From positions 1-10,824 of the forward strand of contig UZAE01001963.1 in NCBI GenBank assembly GCA_900617975.1: a stretch of DNA of 10,824 nt. Reading direction: 5' to 3'. Of this stretch, positions 7,728-10,824 are shown one piece after another (the first letter of the stretch is position 1; each line of letters begins with the position of its first letter). This DNA is from Rodentolepis nana (taxonomy: Eukaryota; Platyhelminthes; Cestoda; Cyclophyllidea; Hymenolepididae). The notes below the pieces were generated by a model. It did no database searches and was not told where the DNA came from. It worked only from the letters and a program-made list of their open reading frames with translations. The position numbers and the translations under genes were made by a program.

Positions 7728-8242
7728 TGTTCATTACAGTTGGTCAGTTTCATTATGCATTAAATTAAAGTGGAACATAAAATGCACAGTTAGAAAATAA
7801 GACGTATGCTTCCAAGTGACTCCTACAGAGGAGAGCAATTACACCTGTCGCGTGTTTAGTGTATGAAATTGAAATTATTACGTGATTTGTCCACTTTTTA
7901 TGCTTTTTGAAACAGACACATTTCGTGGTTGCAACCATCTCTTAATTCCACATTGTCTAACTCATTTTAAGTAGCTCGGACTCAGTGGAGGTTTTAGCAC
8001 TCTCTCCGACTGGTCATTAAAACTGCTTTGCTTAATTCAGTCAAATTATGCTCCAAACGATTTGTCCAATATTCTTTCTCATATTGCTATTAGTATAAAA
8101 GGCATTTAATTTCAAGTTTTTAATTATCTATTAAGTAAGATGTCTCTGTGAGATAAAATCATAAAACATCGACCTTAAATCGCAATAAATAGTGAGCACT
8201 TTATCTATGTTGAGGTGAATATTAATGACTGATTTAACGAAC

Positions 8243-8374
8243 CTTTAAATAATGGAATGATCTCCCAAGCTTCAATTCCCCCACGAGACATGAGTTGACC
8301 AATGCTGACCTCCAGGAAGAACATTGGAATTCCAGTCACAAGAACGCTGATGAAGTATGGGATCAGAAAGGCCC
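8243..8374 (-). CDS. SLC6-type sodium symporter, exon encoding TM2 (first exon in window)
   Basis: This exon encodes 43 full codons of a neurotransmitter:sodium symporter, a plasma-membrane carrier that imports a small amino-acid-like solute with Na+ and Cl-. The peptide begins AFLIPYF and runs through the TM2 signature [13 protein letters not shown] to [14 protein letters not shown], all hallmark SLC6 positions. The Tyr of LIPYF corresponds to the TM2 chloride-site tyrosine of the family. The acceptor follows a T-rich tract (TTTTTTTTGCTTGACTCCAG) and the donor is AAAG|GTTCGT. Both borders are phase 1, splitting Gly codons. The preceding exon should carry TM1 with the family Trp-Arg-Phe-Pro motif. 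I could not find it between here and the window end, so it probably lies beyond 10824. The sequence shown does not decide the substrate. Confidence 0.93.
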
Positions 8375-9111
8375 CTGGAGTCAAGCAAAAAAAATCGATT
8401 ATACTCATTCAAATCATAGGCAGTAACGATTGTTTTAAGCCAAACGTTTGTTAGAAACCGATGTTTCTAATACGAGAGAGGAATGTTAAGCTACCAAAAA
8501 GATTTTCTCACACTAGGTTCTTCCAAATTGGCTTTACCTATCCATATGACTGTGAAATTCCTACTTGGCAAATATGAATGATAGAAAAGTTAAAATGATT
8601 CTGCGTGGCTAAGAGGTTCCGTAAATGTTTCTTAAGATCATAAAACATGAGACAACTTTACTCCAATTGCAGGAAATTCCTGGAATATGCGGTTAATGTT
8701 CACTACCCAGTTTGGCTGACCTGATAGCAAATGTCATAAAATGAGAATAAAAGGCACGACTATGATACTGTAATCAGACAGATTCCAGTACCAACAAGAT
8801 TTCTAATTTCTTGTTATAATCACTTTAATCAAATAAATTTAGATTAAAGGACCATTAGTTCCATTTCATATCATGAAAAAGTCCACCTTAGCCTTGGTGA
8901 GGTTCTAGCACCAGAAAGGCGTGTATACATCTCTTGAGGTGGGTTTGATCGAACTCATATTGATTACGAATTCACACTCTTTAAAGGTGACGAAATAGTG
9001 GAAGCAGAAGCGAAGAAATGTGGTCAAGGAAAAACAGTTAAATGGAAATCCTGAAAGTTCCTGAGATGCGCATGAGAGGTTCACTTCAGCCCATACAGTA
9101 TTCTAAATATT

Positions 9112-9439
9112 TATTCATTTATTTCAAATGGAAGGTGTTTTGATAGTTATCATTAGCCCCTTAGCTGACTTCGGGCTTCACAGAGGGAAGGAACGTCAAA
9201 GTAACAGAAAGTCGATGGGTGGGGAACAGAAGAGTGATTTACAGTTGTAAAAGAGACAGACAGACACAGAGGCAGAGAAAAGGTAAAATGATTACTGTGG
9301 AAGTGGTAGAATATGGCATACAGTAGGGTGATGGTAGCTTGAAGTGAGAAGTCAACTGCCGGTTAATAGACTTTTTTGCCGTATGAGTATACGTTGCCCA
9401 GGGTGTACCACGTGAAGGTAAGTCTATCGCACACCCCGC
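9112..9439 (-). mobile_element. SINE-like element, copy 6 (sense to SLC6)
   Basis: Full-length copy on the minus strand, with a 12-bp perfect target-site duplication ATTCTAAATATT at 9100-9111 and 9440-9451. Two extra bases (GC in element sense) sit between the duplication and the first G of GGGGTG at 9437. The middle has the TGTC repeats, the 3' block is well preserved, and the tail is GAAATAAATGAATAA. It lies in the upstream intron in the gene's orientation, so it would be carried in SLC6 pre-mRNA. Confidence 0.92.
9365..9437 (-). ncRNA. HDV-like self-cleaving ribozyme, SINE copy 6, nearly intact
   Basis: Every helix is present: P1 with the G-U wobble at the cleavage site and a Watson-Crick U-A at the seventh pair (U-G in copy 1), P2 of nine pairs, P3 ACC/GGU, UGGGCAAC, and P4 CGUAU-ACUC-AUACG. 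The expected catalytic C is at 9378. The only core change is in the P3 loop, UUCACGU instead of UCCACGU, so one P1.1 pair becomes U-G. Predicted cleavage lies just 5' of 9437. It is oriented with SLC6, in an intron. Confidence 0.88.
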
Positions 9440-9711
9440 ATTCTAAATATTGTTACCTCCTGTTACTGAATATTTCACTAGATTACTTCGATTCAAATGA
9501 AATCAATGTGAGTTTGGATCTTATCTTAAAAAAGCATTATTTCCCTCCTATCTGGTAATCTTGTCCATAGTTTCATTAACGCAAGCTCCATTTTTTCATA
9601 CTTGGCTTCGCACAATGTCATGAAGTTCTAAGTCACTATTAATAAGTTAAGTTATTACACTAGGGCGAATAAAATGACTAAGCTTTTTCCAAGAGAATGA
9701 AAGTAACTTAG

Positions 9712-10521
9712 AGGTGTTTGACTTGCAGCGCGTTGAATTCTGGCATTTGTGGCCAATCTGGAGATTTTTTAGGAGAATGTATCGTTTGCTATCTCCGGGC
9801 TAGTAACTACAATGGCAACTCCATTTGGCAAGAAACGACGGGTCAATCAACAAGTTACTAATTGTCTGAGAGCCCGTCTGTTGAAGCAAAGACTAAATGT
9901 ACGCATGATGTTCCAATCTCATTCACTACAACCACTTCCTATGCTTCTACTAAGAGTTGTCCCCTGTTTCCTGATGTATTATCAGCTCCCCCATGCCATG
10001 GCATTGCATTTAACAGTCGCGAGTCGCCTGTCCATTATGGAAACTTTCGTGTCTAGAGCTGTTGCGCTCACCTTTTCTTCCAAGTCAAGCATACACAAGT
10101 AATAATACGTCTGCACTACCAGCAGACGAATCGAATATGCCGCCTAAGGGGAAGGAACGTGAGTTATTGCACTCTTGCCACTTTCACAACCTCGAAATCA
10201 TCCAGCTCGTTCAGGACAAAACATTTATTGATTATTTCAACCACCTTGGAATGGAATCATTTATCAGTGAATAATAAATGGGAAGTACCTAAAGAAATAG
10301 TTCTTAATAGACATTTTGTCTTGCAGAATTAGAACAGGTGTCAAACAGCTACAGTTATTTCTCGACTTGATCAGATTGTTTCTTGGTCACACATCGATCT
10401 CGTTCTTGCTGAACCTATCCGAGTAAGATCCAAGCAAATACTTGTTGGCCTTAAATACACAACGGATACCATAATCAGCAGCCTCTGTCAGGTATTCGCA
10501 ATCATGGTGTATCAGAGATAA
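9712..10521 (+). other. Coding-like segment of unknown origin, possibly decayed
   Basis: This stretch seems less AT-rich than its surroundings by eye and has overlapping long open frames on the plus strand. The frame through 9862 is open from 9712 to a TAA at 10519-10521, apart from stops at 9859-9861, 10054-10056 and 10330-10332. A second frame is open from 9812 to about 10100. A third, from 10014 to 10274, includes NMPPKGKERELLHSCHFHN and LVQDKTFIDYFNHLG. The 3' part reads DQIVSWSHIDLVLAEPIRV. I do not recognise a family. A decayed transposon or processed gene copy inserted in the intron is possible, and so is chance. It is oriented opposite to SLC6. Confidence 0.25.
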
Positions 10522-10704
10522 TTGCTCGGAAATTGAACCCAATTCCCTTCTGTTCTTTTGTCTTCATTTCGTACTCTCTGACATGAGCAACTTCCTGATA
10601 CGAAAAGGGCAATTACTTTTGCCACAAGGTGAGAGATGAGTGAAGGAGAACTTAATTCGCTACAGTTTAGTGCCGGACAATAGCTCATATTATTGTCTAA
10701 ATTT

Positions 10705-10778
10705 GGAGTGCGTGATAGACTTACCTCCACGTGGTGTAGCCTTGGCAACGTATACTCATACGGCAAAAAAAGTCTATA
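10705..10778 (+). ncRNA. HDV-like ribozyme relic, SINE copy 7
   Basis: P2, P3, the UCCACGU loop, P4 and the GGC joining strand (C at 10764) are recognisable. P1 has two internal mismatches (positions 3 and 4), and the strand after P1 reads UUGGCAAC, losing one G of P1.1. Probably inactive. Confidence 0.75.
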
Positions 10779-10824
10779 AAGCGCCAGTTGACTTCTGACT
10801 TCAAAATACCCTCACCCCATTGTA
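10705..10824 (+). mobile_element. SINE-like element, copy 7 (antisense to SLC6), cut by the window end
   Basis: The 5' 120 bp of another copy, starting GGAGTGCGTGATAGACTT. It continues into the region after the ribozyme (CCAGTTGACTTCTGACTTC) and is interrupted by the window boundary, so its tail and target-site duplication cannot be judged. It is more diverged than copies 1, 3, 5 and 6. Confidence 0.85.

Larger units (their letters stand above)
5259..8242 (-). other. SLC6 intron between TM2 and TM3 exons, 2984 bp
   Basis: The intron runs from donor GTTCGT to acceptor TTCATTCCAG, phase 1. It carries three antisense SINE copies (5322-5621, 6491-6810, 7453-7727), nearly a third of its length, and two small AT microsatellites. 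No coding signal was seen in the unique stretches 5635-6470, 6826-7440 and 7735-8240. Confidence 0.88.
8375..10824 (-). other. SLC6 intron upstream of the TM2 exon (partial)
   Basis: This is the incomplete 5'-most intron seen, ending at the acceptor beside 8374. It contains one sense SINE copy (9112-9439), the start of an antisense copy (10705 onward) and the coding-like segment at 9712-10521. I searched both strands for an exon carrying the TM1 motif and saw none. Positions 8400-9100 hold only AT-rich sequence without a recognisable feature. Confidence 0.75.

Noticed and set aside
8895..8955. tRNA-like boxes (TAGCACCAGAAAGG and GTTTGATCGAAC)
   Set aside because: Both boxes deviate from consensus and no cloverleaf could be drawn, so this was not called as a tRNA or tRNA-derived element.
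10185..10260. Faint likeness of DKTFIDYFNHLG to RGS-type domains
   Set aside because: Too short, without the flanking conserved residues, and in a region with competing frames.

Overview
The window is animal nuclear DNA. It is AT-rich, and a spliced minus-strand gene runs through it, so it is not bacterial, phage or organellar. The long introns full of short interspersed elements fit an invertebrate. My impression is a parasitic flatworm, perhaps a tapeworm, but that is an impression and not a demonstration.

The host gene is an SLC6 (neurotransmitter:sodium symporter) transporter, closest by motif to the GABA/taurine/betaine/creatine group. Five consecutive exons read right to left: 8374-8243 (TM2), 5258-5027 (TM3 and the large extracellular loop), 2215-2083 (TM4), 2006-1872 (TM5) and 1660-1557 (TM6). 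All have GT/AG borders and matching phases, giving about 244 continuous residues without a stop. The exons for TM1 and for TM7 onward lie outside the window. Two introns are short (76 and 211 bp). The complete long ones are 2.8 and 3.0 kb, and two more run off both window ends.

The introns hold seven copies of one short interspersed element of about 275-330 bp. Copies on the minus strand (sense to the gene) are 301-629 and 9112-9439. Copies on the plus strand are 3174-3496, 5322-5621, 6491-6810, 7453-7727 and 10705 to the window end. The six complete copies have matching flanks (7-15 bp target-site duplications) and short ATAA-type 3' tails, which point to LINE-mediated retrotransposition. 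No coding capacity or clear Pol III promoter was seen.

The main discovery is that the first 72-74 nt of each copy fold as an HDV-like self-cleaving ribozyme. The nested double pseudoknot has P1 of 7 bp with the cleavage-site G-U wobble, P2 of 8-9 bp, P3 of 3 bp, an L3 loop UCCACGU able to form the 2-bp P1.1 helix, the UGGGCAAC strand, a 5-bp P4, and GC(A)n with the expected catalytic cytosine before P2'. Predicted cleavage falls at nucleotide 1 of the element, exactly where several copies meet their target-site duplication. The two best-preserved ribozymes are the two lying in the same orientation as the SLC6 gene, so they would be present in its pre-mRNA. The five antisense copies instead place a splice-donor-like GAG|GTAAGT (degraded in one) on the gene's sense strand.

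The rest is intronic sequence. One segment, about 9712-10521, has long overlapping open frames and may be a decayed coding sequence of unknown origin. No tRNA, rRNA or CRISPR array was found.
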